From positions 1,922,001 to 1,986,000 of the forward strand of contig NZ_CP089974.1 in assembly GCF_030177935.1 (NCBI RefSeq): DNA of 64,000 bases, written 5' to 3'. How positions within the stretch are numbered: the stretch's first letter is position 1; each line of letters starts with the position of its first letter. Below, in pieces: positions 8,848 to 18,650 of this stretch. The position numbers and the translations under genes were made by a program. This DNA comes from Moraxella haemolytica. GTDB taxonomy: Bacteria; Pseudomonadota; Gammaproteobacteria; Pseudomonadales; Moraxellaceae. The notes under the pieces were generated by a model, which had not been told where the DNA came from, ran no database searches, and saw only the letters and a program-made list of their open reading frames with translations.

Positions 8848-9552
8848 TTACTCCTTGTTCTTGATGGTTCTTTGTTCAATGCGTTTTTCTGGATTGGCAT
8901 TGACAACAATGCGGTGTACATAGATACCTGGCAAATGAATGCTATTAGGATCAAGTTCGCCCACTTCTACCAATTCTTCTACTTCCACCACGCAGATTTT
9001 GCCAGCTGTTGCGACATCAGGGTTGAAGTTTCTTGCGGTTTTGTTAAAAATCAAATTACCTGCCTTGTCCGCTTTATGTGCCTTAATAAGCGATACATCG
9101 GCGACAAGCGAGCGTTCTAGCACATAGTCTCGTCCATCAAAATTACGAATCTCTTTACCTTCAGAGACTTGTGTTCCCACACCTGTTGCGGTAAAGAAAG
9201 CAGGAATGCCGGCACCGCCAGCACGCAGTTTCTCAGCCAGTGTACCTTGTGGGGTTAGCTCCACCTCCAAATCACCTGACAAGAACTGGCGTTCAAACTC
9301 TTTATTCTCCCCCACATAAGATGCAATCATTTTTTTGATTTGGCGAGTTTGCAAAAGCAATCCAAGCCCAAAATCATCTACGCCTGCGTTATTACTGATA
9401 CAAGTCAAACCCTGCACGCCACTATCACGCAAAGAAGCAATGAGACTCTCTGGAATGCCACAAAGCCCAAAACCACCCACCGCAATCACTTGTCCATCTG
9501 CCACAATGTCTTTTAGTGCCAGTTCGGCACTGTCAAATACCTTAGAACTCAT
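8848..9552 (-). CDS. scoA: 3-oxoacid CoA-transferase subunit A
   Basis: Alpha subunit of the heteromeric CoA-transferase, 234 aa. GGFGLCGIPESLI near the N terminus and CISNNAGVDDFGLGLLL are the CoA-binding signatures of this subunit, followed by GTLAEKLRAGGAGIPAFFTATGVGT and the KTARNFNP region. It starts at an ATG with GAAGGA upstream, 46 bp after the atoE stop, and is followed directly by scoB. With the neighbouring dehydrogenase it would take 3-hydroxybutyrate through acetoacetate to acetoacetyl-CoA. Confidence 0.92.
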   Translation of the reverse strand: MSSKVFDSAELALKDIVADGQVIAVGGFGLCGIPESLIASLRDSGVQGLTCISNNAGVDDFGLGLLLQTRQIKKMIASYVGENKEFERQFLSGDLEVELTPQGTLAEKLRAGGAGIPAFFTATGVGTQVSEGKEIRNFDGRDYVLERSLVADVSLIKAHKADKAGNLIFNKTARNFNPDVATAGKICVVEVEELVEVGELDPNSIHLPGIYVHRIVVNANPEKRIEQRTIKNKE

Positions 9553-9598
9553 AAAATCCTTCTTTTTAGCTTATGAAAAACAAAACCCAATCAACCAC

Positions 9599-10942
9599 TC
9601 AAGTAAACAACAAAAATACACTTGCAATCATCATACCTGATGTAGCCAAGATAACCAAACAATAACCCATAATGGCTCGTGCGTCAAGCCCTGCAATACC
9701 CAGTAGTGGCAACGCCCAAAACGGCTGAATCATGTTTGTCCATGCGTCTCCCCAAGCAATCGCCATCGCAGTAACAGCAGGGTCAACACCCAATTTCACC
9801 CCAGCGGGTATCATAACAGGACCTTGTACCGCAAACTGCCCACCACCTGATGGCACAAAAATATTCACCAGCCCTGCACTTAAAAATGCAAGTGCAGGAA
9901 AACTCTCTGTAGATGCAGAGTGGACAAAAAATTCGCTAATTCTTGTGCCGATAGAAATACCATCAGCATTAACTCCGGTCATTAGCCCCATGATACCACC
10001 ATAAAAAGGGAACAAAATCACAATGCCTGTAATACCGCCAATTCCACCATCTACTGCACGATAATAACGCTCTAATGTACCATGGGACAAAAGCCCAATG
10101 AATAAAAACAGCCCAATGACGATGTTTAACCCTAGATTAAAGCCATTCGCTCCAAACTCATCCACATAATACAGCAACACTATTGCCAATAATAGCAACA
10201 TCATCGCACGACTGTCATCTAATTTTTGTGCAGGTGTATGACGCAGTGGTGGTGTGTGGACCTCATCTTTAATCAGATTTGGATCAATCAAGGTGGGGTT
10301 TTTAGGGTGCATCAAGCGATTTAACATTGGAATGCCAATCAACAAAATCCCCACAATCAGCAAGTTATGGCTAGAAAACAAAGTTTGTGATATGGGTAGT
10401 GCTTCGGTCAAAACACCGCCAGACAAAGTCTTTAGAGTCTCACCGCCAGAACTTAATGTTAAAGGTATAGAACCTGATAAACCGCCGTGCCAAATCAAAA
10501 ATCCTGAATAGGCAGATGCGATTAACAAAGGATAATCCACATGTTTAACTTGTTTGGCAATAGCCTTGGCAAACACCGCCCCCGCCACTAAACCAAACCC
10601 CCAATTTAGCCACGAGCCAATCAAACCAACCAAAGAAACCGCCACAATGGCTGTTGTCGGCGAATGGATACACCCCGCCAATTTTGTCAAAAAGCGTTGT
10701 ACAATCGGTGCATTAGCAAGAGCGTAGCCTGTTACTAAAATCAATGCCATTTGCATGGCAAATCCATGTAACGACCACAACCCCCTACCCCAATGTCCTG
10801 CCATCTCAATCGGTGATTGCCCTGTTAAAGCAAGCCCTGCAAAAAAGGCAATAAATGTCAAGACAATAGAAAAAACAAAGGGTGAGGGTAAATAGCGATT
10901 CACTAATTGCACGCTTGCATTCGTCATTGCTTGTAAAATCAT
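9599..10942 (-). CDS. atoE: Short-chain fatty acid / acetoacetate transporter, AtoE family
   Basis: Inner-membrane carrier of the AtoE family, which takes up short-chain fatty acids and keto acids. I start it at the ATG at 10942 (447 aa), which has AAGGGA upstream; a TTG at 10963 would also be in frame but is less likely. There are about eleven hydrophobic segments, with the family's signatures LPSPFVFSIVLTFIAFF near the N terminus, GLVAGAVFAKA, IWHGGLSGSIPL, LVNIFVPSGGGQFAVQGP and WGDAWTNMIQPFWALPLLGIA. Membership of the CoA-transferase/3-hydroxybutyrate dehydrogenase operon supports acetoacetate, 3-hydroxybutyrate or butyrate as substrate; this is inference. Confidence 0.9.
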   Translation of the reverse strand: MILQAMTNASVQLVNRYLPSPFVFSIVLTFIAFFAGLALTGQSPIEMAGHWGRGLWSLHGFAMQMALILVTGYALANAPIVQRFLTKLAGCIHSPTTAIVAVSLVGLIGSWLNWGFGLVAGAVFAKAIAKQVKHVDYPLLIASAYSGFLIWHGGLSGSIPLTLSSGGETLKTLSGGVLTEALPISQTLFSSHNLLIVGILLIGIPMLNRLMHPKNPTLIDPNLIKDEVHTPPLRHTPAQKLDDSRAMMLLLLAIVLLYYVDEFGANGFNLGLNIVIGLFLFIGLLSHGTLERYYRAVDGGIGGITGIVILFPFYGGIMGLMTGVNADGISIGTRISEFFVHSASTESFPALAFLSAGLVNIFVPSGGGQFAVQGPVMIPAGVKLGVDPAVTAMAIAWGDAWTNMIQPFWALPLLGIAGLDARAIMGYCLVILATSGMMIASVFLLFT

Positions 10943-10972
10943 AAAATCCCTTTTTATCACCAACGATTTAAA

Positions 10973-11758
10973 CTATCTCATACCCCAACCATGACTGGCA
11001 ATAAAAGATTGCCCTGTAAATACATTGGTCGGAAAACTTGCCAAAAACAAAGCTAACGCTGACACATCATCGGTGGTGGTAAATTCACCATCTACCGTTG
11101 AGCCTAGCATGATATTTTTTACCACCTCTTCTTCGCTGATATTTTTTTCTCGAGCTTGTTCTGGAATTTGCTTTTCTACTAAAGGTGTTTTGACGAAACC
11201 TGGGCAAATGACATGAGAGCGAACATTATGGCTTGCACCTTCTTTAGCAAGCGTGCGACACAAGCCCAGTAGACCATGTTTAGCGGTTACATAAGGGGAT
11301 TTTAGGGCTGATGCTTCATGGGAATGCACCGACCCCATATAGATGACCGTTCCAGAATTTTTTGTGTACATATGTGCCAAAGCGGCTTTGGTAGTTAAAA
11401 AAGCACCATCTAGATGTATCGCAAGCATTTTTTTCCAATCTTCATAAGATAACTTATCGATAGGGTTGATGATTTGAATGCCCGCATTAGAGACTAGTAT
11501 ATCCAAACTACCAAATTCGGCTACAAACTCATTAATAGACTGGTTCACTTGGTCTTCTTTAGTGACATCTAATAATACAGCTTTTGCTTGACCGCCTAAG
11601 GTATGAATTTCTTCAACCACACTTTGTGCATTGCTTATATTAATATCAGCCACACCAACCACAGCCTTCGCCTTGGCAAACTCTATGGCGATTTGTCGCC
11701 CGATACCACCACCTGCTCCTGTAATAAAGGCAGTCTTATTTTTTAGATCATAATGCAT
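10973..11758 (-). CDS. bdhA: 3-hydroxybutyrate dehydrogenase (short-chain dehydrogenase)
   Basis: NAD-dependent oxidation of D-3-hydroxybutyrate to acetoacetate. The 261-aa SDR has the cofactor motif TGAGGGIG (13-20), the NAG motif (91-93) and the catalytic Ser143, Tyr156 and Lys160 (YVTAK). The downstream [18 protein letters not shown] segment is characteristic of bacterial BdhA proteins, where Gln/His residues hold the hydroxybutyrate carboxylate. AAGGAGC precedes the start. It lies between the GntP-type permease and AtoE genes, the order found around P. aeruginosa bdhA, which strengthens the assignment over other SDRs. Confidence 0.92.
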   Translation of the reverse strand: MHYDLKNKTAFITGAGGGIGRQIAIEFAKAKAVVGVADINISNAQSVVEEIHTLGGQAKAVLLDVTKEDQVNQSINEFVAEFGSLDILVSNAGIQIINPIDKLSYEDWKKMLAIHLDGAFLTTKAALAHMYTKNSGTVIYMGSVHSHEASALKSPYVTAKHGLLGLCRTLAKEGASHNVRSHVICPGFVKTPLVEKQIPEQAREKNISEEEVVKNIMLGSTVDGEFTTTDDVSALALFLASFPTNVFTGQSFIASHGWGMR

Positions 11759-11785
11759 TAATCAAGCTCCTTATATGTCATGATA

Positions 11786-13168
11786 TTAAAAAGAACCAAA
11801 CAGCGTACCTAGTATAATGACACTAATGGTAGCAAAAATAGGAATCGCTATGGTAACAACAGCTAGATTCATATAAGATTGTTTGTGTGTTAAGTGACAG
11901 ATAGCAAATAAAGTAATAACCGCACCAGAATGGGGCAGAGTATCTAAACCGCCTGCCGCCATGACTGCAATTCTGTGCAGTAATTCTGGATCCACATTAT
12001 GCTCAATGGCAAGTTTTAGGTAATCTTCTCCGAGTGTTTGCAAGGCAATGCTCAGACCTCCTGACGATGAACCTGTAATGCCTGCCAATACGCTCATGGC
12101 AACCGCTTCAGAAACCAAAGGATTATCTGGAGAAATGCTTAAAATATTATCACGAATGATGGCAAATCCTGCCATAGTAGCAATCACCGCTCCATAGCCA
12201 ACTTCTGACGCCGTATTAAAAATAGGCAACATAGACCCATAAACGCCTTTATTAACAGACTCTTGTAGGTGTGTTAGATGCTTTAAATTTAATAAAACCA
12301 GCACAAGACAGGATATTAACAAAGCAATGATGATGGACCATAGACCTAGATTTGACTTAATTGCAAGCTCAGGAAATCTATCATTAATCACGCCAAAGTC
12401 CATACCAGGAAACACAGCGTAAGTTAGCAAGGCGTTAATACCAATAACCAAGACAAGCGGAATTATCGCCAATACAAATGGCATATCAGAAGTTAAAAGA
12501 CCATCATCATTATCATTATAGGCACCATAGCCCTCGCCCATCTTTTTGGCAATTCTAGCACGACTTTGCAACCACCAAGTTCCCAATACAAACATGATGC
12601 CACCGCCAATCAATCCCAAAATCGGTGCTGAAAAAGCATTGGTCTGATAGTACGGAATAGGAATGGCATTCTGTATGGCTGGCGTGCCAGGTAAAGCAGT
12701 CATCGTAAAGGTAAACGAACCAAGTGCAATGCAAGCAGGGATTAGGCGTTTGGGCATGTTTGCTTGACGAAACAGAGCTTTTGAAATTGGATAGATGGAG
12801 AAAGCCACCACAAAAAGTGAGACACCCCCATAAGTTAAAATACCACAAACTAAGACAACCACCAAAATTGCCCTACTTGCACCCAGTTTTTTCGTAACAG
12901 TATTGGCGATGCTAGTCGCTGCACCAGAATCTGCCATCAGCTGCCCAAATAAAGCACCTAGCAAAAACACCGGAAAAAACTTTAACAAATATCCGCCAAG
13001 TGCTTTCATGAAAGTTTCGGTATAAGCAGGCAAAAGCAACATGCCTTCACCCGATAATATGACCGCCAATGCTGCCATGAGTGGTGCTAATATCAATACC
13101 GACCAACCTCGATAAGCAAAATACATCAGTAAAATGAGCGAAATGATAATTGGAAGTGTTGCAAACAT
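11786..13168 (-). CDS. GntP-family permease, probable 3-hydroxybutyrate transporter
   Basis: Inner-membrane secondary transporter of 460 aa with about twelve hydrophobic segments. GntP-family features include the opening LPIIISLILLMYFAYRGW, FFPVFLLGALFGQLMADSGAA, LTYGGVSLFVVAFSIYPI, FTMTALPGTPAIQN and GGLDTLPHSGAVITL. GntP members move gluconate or other hydroxy acids with protons. It is the first gene of the operon, preceded by AAGGGA and a 200-bp AT-rich leader, and its neighbour bdhA points to D-3-hydroxybutyrate as the substrate. That substrate is inferred from context, not from binding residues. Confidence 0.85.
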   Translation of the reverse strand: MFATLPIIISLILLMYFAYRGWSVLILAPLMAALAVILSGEGMLLLPAYTETFMKALGGYLLKFFPVFLLGALFGQLMADSGAATSIANTVTKKLGASRAILVVVLVCGILTYGGVSLFVVAFSIYPISKALFRQANMPKRLIPACIALGSFTFTMTALPGTPAIQNAIPIPYYQTNAFSAPILGLIGGGIMFVLGTWWLQSRARIAKKMGEGYGAYNDNDDGLLTSDMPFVLAIIPLVLVIGINALLTYAVFPGMDFGVINDRFPELAIKSNLGLWSIIIALLISCLVLVLLNLKHLTHLQESVNKGVYGSMLPIFNTASEVGYGAVIATMAGFAIIRDNILSISPDNPLVSEAVAMSVLAGITGSSSGGLSIALQTLGEDYLKLAIEHNVDPELLHRIAVMAAGGLDTLPHSGAVITLFAICHLTHKQSYMNLAVVTIAIPIFATISVIILGTLFGSF

Positions 13169-13370
13169 GTCAATTCCCTTTGATGATACAATTTTTTAAA
13201 ATAATTTTTGACTAGCATTTCATCATTTGCCAGTCTAGCTTCCTCCCTGTAGAGTAATGACATTTTAACACTAATTTTTTGATATAATCAATCATAGATA
13301 TCCAGTGATTAAAAATTTTCTCGTTAGTTGGTCCATTGCGTATTTGATGGTGTTTATTGCCATATTAACC

Positions 13371-14693
13371 TTAACCAAGCATATGCACAAGCCACAATGC
13401 AAGCGACGGCATGAATACCAAAGCTAAAATACGAGTTAGGTCTGCACATAAAAAGGGTATCACACCTTTATAAGTCTCTTTAACCGCAACATCTTTAGCA
13501 AGACTATTAATTACAAAAATATTCATGCCGACAGGCGGTGTGATCAAACCAATCTCCACCACCATCAAAGCCAGTACACCAAACCAAATGGTCTTATCTG
13601 TAGGATCTAATCCCCAAAAGTCCATGCCCATAATGATGGGAAAAAATACAGGGATGGTCAATAAAATCATAGATAAGCTATCCATGACACAGCCCAATAT
13701 AAGATAAATCAAAATCATAGCGAACAGCACAGTTAAAGGTGCCATACCAGTATTTAACACCCATTGAGCAAGAGCGGATGGCATTTGTGATAAAGCAAAA
13801 AAAGCATTTAATACATCTGCACCAATCAAAATCAAAAAAATCATGGCAGTTGATGATGCCGTATCAAGCAATGCCTGTATTAAACCATCTTTTGTCAGCT
13901 CTTTAGTTAAAAACGCCAGTGCACCAACCGCTACTGTACCGATCGCCGCCGCCTCAGTTGGGGTAAAAATACCACCATAAATCCCACCAATCACTAATGC
14001 AAAAACCGCCACTACAGGCCACACACCTTTTAATAAACCGATACGTTGAGACCAATTAACATAAGGCATAGCAGGACCACTGTTTGGCACCACTCGCACA
14101 TATATTGCAATAGCGGCCATATAGCCAAGCATGGCGACAATCCCAGGAATCAATGCTGCCATGAACATTGAAGCGACATTTTGCTCAGTCAATACAGCAT
14201 AAATTACCAAAACCACTGACGGTGGAATCAAGATACCCAAAGTACCCCCCGCTGCTAAAGCCCCTGTAGATAACGCATCGGAATAATTGGCACGCTTTAA
14301 TTCAGGCAAAGCAACTCGACCCATCGTCGCAGCTGTAGCTAATGATGAGCCGCAAATCGCCCCAAAGCCTGCACATGCACCTACCGCACTAATTGCTGTA
14401 CCACCACGATAGTGCCCCAAAAATGCATTGGTTGCCTCAAACAATCGCCTGGATAGTCCACCACGAGAAGCTAAGTTACCCATCAATAAAAATAATGGCA
14501 CAACAGATAAGTCATACACCGAGAATCTGGCAAATGGCATGCTTTTTAAATAGTTTAATAAGGGCAACCACCCTGCAAGCATGACATACCCCAACGCTCC
14601 AGCAAGAAGCATCGCCACACCGATATGGATACGAAGCACGAGTAAAAAGATCGTCAAAACACCCATCAGCAAGCCAATAATCATCGAATCCAT
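13371..14693 (-). CDS. dctM: TRAP transporter large permease (DctM)
   Basis: Large membrane subunit of a tripartite ATP-independent periplasmic transporter, which drives organic-acid uptake with the sodium gradient. About 440 aa and roughly twelve helices; DctM signatures include FLLMGNLASRGGLSRRLF, GAICGSSLATAATMG, GILIPPSVVLVIYAVLTE, GIFTPTEAAAIG and LITPPVGMNIFVI. The ATG at 14693 follows AAGGGATAGAG; a GTG one codon earlier is also in frame. It begins 13 bp after the dctQ stop, so it is the last gene of a dctP-dctQ-dctM operon. Confidence 0.93.
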   Translation of the reverse strand: MDSMIIGLLMGVLTIFLLVLRIHIGVAMLLAGALGYVMLAGWLPLLNYLKSMPFARFSVYDLSVVPLFLLMGNLASRGGLSRRLFEATNAFLGHYRGGTAISAVGACAGFGAICGSSLATAATMGRVALPELKRANYSDALSTGALAAGGTLGILIPPSVVLVIYAVLTEQNVASMFMAALIPGIVAMLGYMAAIAIYVRVVPNSGPAMPYVNWSQRIGLLKGVWPVVAVFALVIGGIYGGIFTPTEAAAIGTVAVGALAFLTKELTKDGLIQALLDTASSTAMIFLILIGADVLNAFFALSQMPSALAQWVLNTGMAPLTVLFAMILIYLILGCVMDSLSMILLTIPVFFPIIMGMDFWGLDPTDKTIWFGVLALMVVEIGLITPPVGMNIFVINSLAKDVAVKETYKGVIPFLCADLTRILALVFMPSLALWLVHMLG

Positions 14694-14706
14694 CACTCTA
14701 TCCCTT

Positions 14707-15237
14707 TTATTGAATCTCGTACTGTTTAAAAAATCGCCAAGCAGTGTAAAAAGCTGTCAAGGCCAGTAAGAAAAACCCTGGTGCAATCGTTATATGAGCT
14801 AGCCATTCTGGCAGAGCCAAAATCATGGTTCTAGTACCATGCTTAAAAGCTGACACCGCCCCAAAATAGCTACGCCACATCAGTACAAGAGCCGCCAACC
14901 CCAACAGGATACTAGCGAAAATATCCAGGTACTTTCTTACTGCTACAGGGGCTTTTAAGGTAAAAAAGTCAACAATAACATGAGCTTTTTTCATTTGAGC
15001 ATAAGGTAAAAATGCAGCAATCGATAACGCACAACCAATCTGAACAAGCTCCACATCACCTTTGATTGGTGCATCAAAAATCGAACGACCAATAACACTG
15101 GCTGTTGACAGTAGGCACATACCAACTAAAACCGCCACACCACCGAACGCAGACAACTTAGACCATGTCCATAAAAATCGTCCAATTATGTCACCTGGCT
15201 TACCCTCACAAATCTCAATCTCAACAGCATCTGCCAT
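14707..15237 (-). CDS. dctQ: TRAP transporter small permease (DctQ)
   Basis: Small membrane subunit of the TRAP system. About 176 aa with four hydrophobic segments, among them AFGGVAVLVGMCLLSTASVIGR and IGCALSIAAFLPYAQMKKAHV; the last resembles the conserved DctQ segment in which an AxxLPYAQ-like stretch precedes a charged loop. An ATG at 15237 preceded by GGAG is favoured over the GTG two codons earlier. It lies between the binding-protein and large-permease genes. Confidence 0.88.
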   Translation of the reverse strand: MADAVEIEICEGKPGDIIGRFLWTWSKLSAFGGVAVLVGMCLLSTASVIGRSIFDAPIKGDVELVQIGCALSIAAFLPYAQMKKAHVIVDFFTLKAPVAVRKYLDIFASILLGLAALVLMWRSYFGAVSAFKHGTRTMILALPEWLAHITIAPGFFLLALTAFYTAWRFFKQYEIQ

Positions 15238-15307
15238 AACCACTCCATTACATATTTAAACAAGTGCTCATCTTACGATAAGAATTGTTTAAACTATTAA
15301 ATAAAGA

Positions 15308-16378
15308 TTAATTAGTAGTATCTGCCATCAGCTCTCTAGCACGATCAACCATCGCCTGCCCATCATAACCTTTGGCATTCATATCGGCAATCCACTCCAA
15401 CTCGACCTTTTGGGCGGCATCCCGAATGCGTTTTACCTCATCCGAACTGATGACATTAATCAAATTGCCTTTATCCACCGCTTTTTGATATGCTTGTTCG
15501 ACCTCCTCATCCCATGCCTTACCAAGGCTTGCCGAGAGCTCTATGCCAGAATTCTCATCAATCACTTTCTTTAAATCGTCAGGCAAACCATCATATTTTT
15601 GCTTATTCATCACAATACTAAACAATGCACTGTACAGTACAGGATCAGGGCTGTTTATCTCAGAGTGGTATTTGGTCATCTCATGCAATTTTAAAGTAGG
15701 AACAACCTCCCAAGGCAAAATATAGCCATCAACCACACCTTTTGAGACAGATTCTGATAAACTTGGCAACGGAATACTCACAGGTGTTGCACCAAACGCT
15801 TCTAGTGTTTTATTGGTCAAGCGGGTTGGAGCTCGCATTTTTAGCCCTTTAAAGTCTTCTAGCCTAGTGATTGGACGAACATTATTATGGATATGCCCAC
15901 GGTCATGCACATTAAATGCCAGAGGCTTAACTTTTTCAAAATCCTTTTTTCCGAACTCCTCATATATTTGCCAAGCCACCCGACTGCTCTTTTCACCGTC
16001 AATAGTCATAAAGGGAAGCTCCATCACTTCCATACTAGGAAAACGCCCCGCAGTATAGCCTGGCAAGGTCCACACAATATCTGCCACACCATCGGTTACC
16101 TGGTCAATCAACTGAGCCGGCGTACCTCCAAGTTGCATGGCAGGATAAAATTGACAGGTTAGTTTACCATCAGATTCGGCAGCGATTTTATCGCACCAAG
16201 GCTCAAGTACTTTTTTTTGACTCATGGCTGTCGCTGGCCAAAAGTGAGAAACTTTCAATACTACTTTTTCACCACCACTTGGCGTAATCGCATTCTGTAC
16301 ACCGATATCCTCTGTACAAGCACCCAACACCAATGATACCGCACCCAACAACGCCAACTTTACCGTCTTAACTTTCAT
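15308..16378 (-). CDS. dctP: TRAP transporter substrate-binding lipoprotein (DctP)
   Basis: Solute receptor of the TRAP transporter. I start at the ATG at 16378 (356 aa), preceded by AGGAG, because it opens a lipoprotein signal with lipobox LGAC (Cys about residue 21). TRAP binding proteins of Gram-negative bacteria are more often soluble, so the lipid anchor is notable. Family features: KVSHFWPATAM at the N terminus, GGTPAQLIDQVTDGVADIVW, ELPFMTIDGEKSSRVAW, GLKMRAPTRLTNKTLEAFGA with the conserved Arg that binds the substrate carboxylate, PVSIPLPSLSESVSKGVVDG. The ligand is a carboxylic acid of unknown identity; the adjacent ketone-body operon is only a weak hint. Confidence 0.9.
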   Translation of the reverse strand: MKVKTVKLALLGAVSLVLGACTEDIGVQNAITPSGGEKVVLKVSHFWPATAMSQKKVLEPWCDKIAAESDGKLTCQFYPAMQLGGTPAQLIDQVTDGVADIVWTLPGYTAGRFPSMEVMELPFMTIDGEKSSRVAWQIYEEFGKKDFEKVKPLAFNVHDRGHIHNNVRPITRLEDFKGLKMRAPTRLTNKTLEAFGATPVSIPLPSLSESVSKGVVDGYILPWEVVPTLKLHEMTKYHSEINSPDPVLYSALFSIVMNKQKYDGLPDDLKKVIDENSGIELSASLGKAWDEEVEQAYQKAVDKGNLINVISSDEVKRIRDAAQKVELEWIADMNAKGYDGQAMVDRARELMADTTN

Positions 16379-16710
16379 GTCAATACTCCTAAATACCATT
16401 TAATCGCCATAAGCTTAAAAGAGCTTAATCAATCTAGATTATTAAACACCAACTCTACATCAAAAATACAATCGTTTTTTTTAATTTATTTATCTAAATT
16501 TACAATAAATATAGATGATTTTATTGCTTTACACACCTAATCCTCATAGGACTGACTTTTAGATAGATAATACTGAATAAAAAAACCATTTATTTGAATC
16601 ATCAAATAAATGGTTTTTTTATTCAAATTTTTAGCGATTTTATGCCTTATGCACCTATTGATGCTTAGTACTTTTTTGGTTTGTTTATTTGCTTAAGCAT
16701 AACCCCACCA
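16379..16710. other. Intergenic region upstream of dctP
   Basis: About 330 bp without a gene. It holds the terminator of the phospholipase D-family gene (16575-16624) and the AT-rich leader in which the dctP promoter must lie. I do not see a convincing -35/-10 pair or operator. Confidence 0.6.
16575..16624 (-). terminator. Terminator of the phospholipase D-family gene
   Basis: Perfect 23-bp inverted repeat with a 4-nt loop (ATCA), containing A7 and T7 runs, between the stop of the phospholipase D-family gene and the dctP promoter region. One of the strongest hairpins in the window. Confidence 0.9.
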
Positions 16711-18261
16711 CTACAACAACCACTCAATCGGCAGATGACTGGCTATCCATACCTGAATACGCCGATGCAAAGGAGAATCAGGTTCGGTGGTGCGTTCTAG
16801 TAACTGACCATTTTCTGTGGTGGTCCACACTTTTTTACCCTCATCATTTAAGCTTAACGCATAGGTGTGCGTTGGGATATTGGTAGACAAATCTTTTACC
16901 AACCTCTCTGCTAGTACAGGACTTTCAATAATCAGACCCATCTCGGTATTAAGATTGGCAGAACGGGGATCCATATTAAACGAGCCGACATACAGATACC
17001 GACCATCCACCATAAAGGTTTTGGCGTGCAGGCTTGCCCCTTGTCCGTCATAGGCATTACGCACTTTGGCAGGCTTGACCGTGGCATTGTCTTTTAGTTC
17101 GTAGAGCCTAACCCCACTTTGTAATAAATCCTCTCTATACTTAGCATAACCTGAATGCACCACCGCCACATCGTTGGCAGCTAAAGTATTGGTCAATACC
17201 TGTACGGATTTGCCATTTTTGGCAAGTTCGCTTAATAGTCTTTTGCCTTGATTGGTTGGCACAAAATAAGGAGAGACAATGATGAGTTCTTGTTGGGTGT
17301 TTTGAATTAACGGGGCAATGTATTTAACCAAGATATTTGAATCTTTATGCTTCTTTAGTACTTTATCAGGGTGGTCGCTGATGAGCTGTGTTTTTGCCCA
17401 AACCAAAGGCATATCCCCATCTGTTAGATACTTAGCGAAATTGGTCTGCGTTAGTAGCTGTAGATATGCTTTTGATGCCTCAGACACACCTGATAGGTCA
17501 GCAGGGGCAACCTTACCGATAATATCACTTGCCATATAAGACGACCGACTATTCCAATAACGGTCAAAATCGTTAGCCGTCTTGCGAGAAGCGTCGCCCA
17601 CCACTGCCACATCTAAGTCGGCAAACATCACCCCGCTACCTGCATCAAAGTACTCATCGCCAATATTGCGACCACCTACGATACTCACCAAGCTATCGGC
17701 AGTCATTGATTTATTGTGCATACGACGGTTTAGACGAAAAAAGTCGCTCAAGTAGCCCAATGGGCGAAAAGTACGGTGCATATAAGGGTTGAATAAACGA
17801 ACTTCAATGCGATCATGATTATCCAATGCCTTAATCACGCCATCCATGCCTGCCATTGTATGGTCATCTAAGAGTAGTCGCACTCGCACACCCCTATCTG
17901 CTGCCGCCAGTAGTCTTTGGCTAAGTAGCCTACCTGAAAGATCATCGTGATAGATATAATACTGCACATCTAGGCTGTCTTGGGCAGACTCCACCAACGC
18001 AAGCCGTGCCAAAAACGCATCACGACTGTCCGCAAGCACATACACCCCACTTTCATCTTTACGCTTAATGACTTCTGGCAAAAGCATTTTGGCAATCTTG
18101 CTATCAGGATTGGTTGCTAGATGAGTGGTTTGGATATTATGGCTATTATCAGGCAAGGGGCGATAAGTCGCCAATCCGATAAAAATAAGAAACAAGGTCA
18201 GAATCAGCAGTCCGATCAGAAACCTTTTAATACAGCCTTTTATGGCGGACATAGATAGCAT
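16711..18261 (-). CDS. Phospholipase D-family protein, ClsC/YmdC-like cardiolipin synthase
   Basis: Membrane-anchored phosphatidyltransferase or phospholipase. The 516 aa begin with one transmembrane helix (about 13-33, FLIGLLILTLFLIFIGLA) and carry two HKD motifs: HNKSMTAD followed by GGRN, and HAKTFMVD followed by GSFN. Both keep His, Lys and Asp, so the enzyme should be active. YYIYHDDLSGRLL and LLLDDHTMAGMD match the N-terminal half of ClsC/YmdC-type proteins. ClsC uses phosphatidylethanolamine and phosphatidylglycerol to make cardiolipin; no YmdB-like partner gene is adjacent, so the specific reaction is inferred. It is monocistronic with its own terminator. An alternative start at 18252 exists. 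Confidence 0.88.
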   Translation of the reverse strand: MLSMSAIKGCIKRFLIGLLILTLFLIFIGLATYRPLPDNSHNIQTTHLATNPDSKIAKMLLPEVIKRKDESGVYVLADSRDAFLARLALVESAQDSLDVQYYIYHDDLSGRLLSQRLLAAADRGVRVRLLLDDHTMAGMDGVIKALDNHDRIEVRLFNPYMHRTFRPLGYLSDFFRLNRRMHNKSMTADSLVSIVGGRNIGDEYFDAGSGVMFADLDVAVVGDASRKTANDFDRYWNSRSSYMASDIIGKVAPADLSGVSEASKAYLQLLTQTNFAKYLTDGDMPLVWAKTQLISDHPDKVLKKHKDSNILVKYIAPLIQNTQQELIIVSPYFVPTNQGKRLLSELAKNGKSVQVLTNTLAANDVAVVHSGYAKYREDLLQSGVRLYELKDNATVKPAKVRNAYDGQGASLHAKTFMVDGRYLYVGSFNMDPRSANLNTEMGLIIESPVLAERLVKDLSTNIPTHTYALSLNDEGKKVWTTTENGQLLERTTEPDSPLHRRIQVWIASHLPIEWLL

Positions 18262-18650
18262 TGTTATGAACCTTTTATCTAAAACAAGACAATGAATGGT
18301 ACTGTTTAATTGGCGGTATTATTTGATTGATACATTACTCTCATCAATGGTGTTATTTATTGTACATTCCGATAATTTATAGAATACCAAATCACAACCC
18401 ATCAAATTATACCCCCATCATCTCACATGGATTTATCTAGCATATCATGTAAACTACAATCCAGCAAATACCATCAACTATGCTCTAGCTCTTATTATAA
18501 CAAAAAAGCCATCTCAATACGCACTTGACAAACATTTTTTGTTATTTTAAGATATGTTTAGCAAACAATCAGGAATTTAATTAGTAACTTTTGGTAATTT
18601 ATTGGTTAATTCAATAAATTATCTTAAAAAATCATCTTACAAGGAGTTTT
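18262..18650. other. Divergent intergenic region upstream of phhA
   Basis: About 390 AT-rich bases between the phospholipase D-family gene (minus) and phhA (plus). It contains the probable phhA promoter at 18525-18553. No ORF or RNA gene is evident. Confidence 0.6.
18525..18553 (+). promoter_or_regulatory. Probable sigma-70 promoter of phhA-phhB
   Basis: A consensus -35 TTGACA at 18525-18530, a 17-bp spacer and TAAGAT at 18548-18553 as -10 (4 of 6 matches). The leader would be about 90 nt and ends in AAGGAG before the phhA ATG. Confidence 0.6.
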
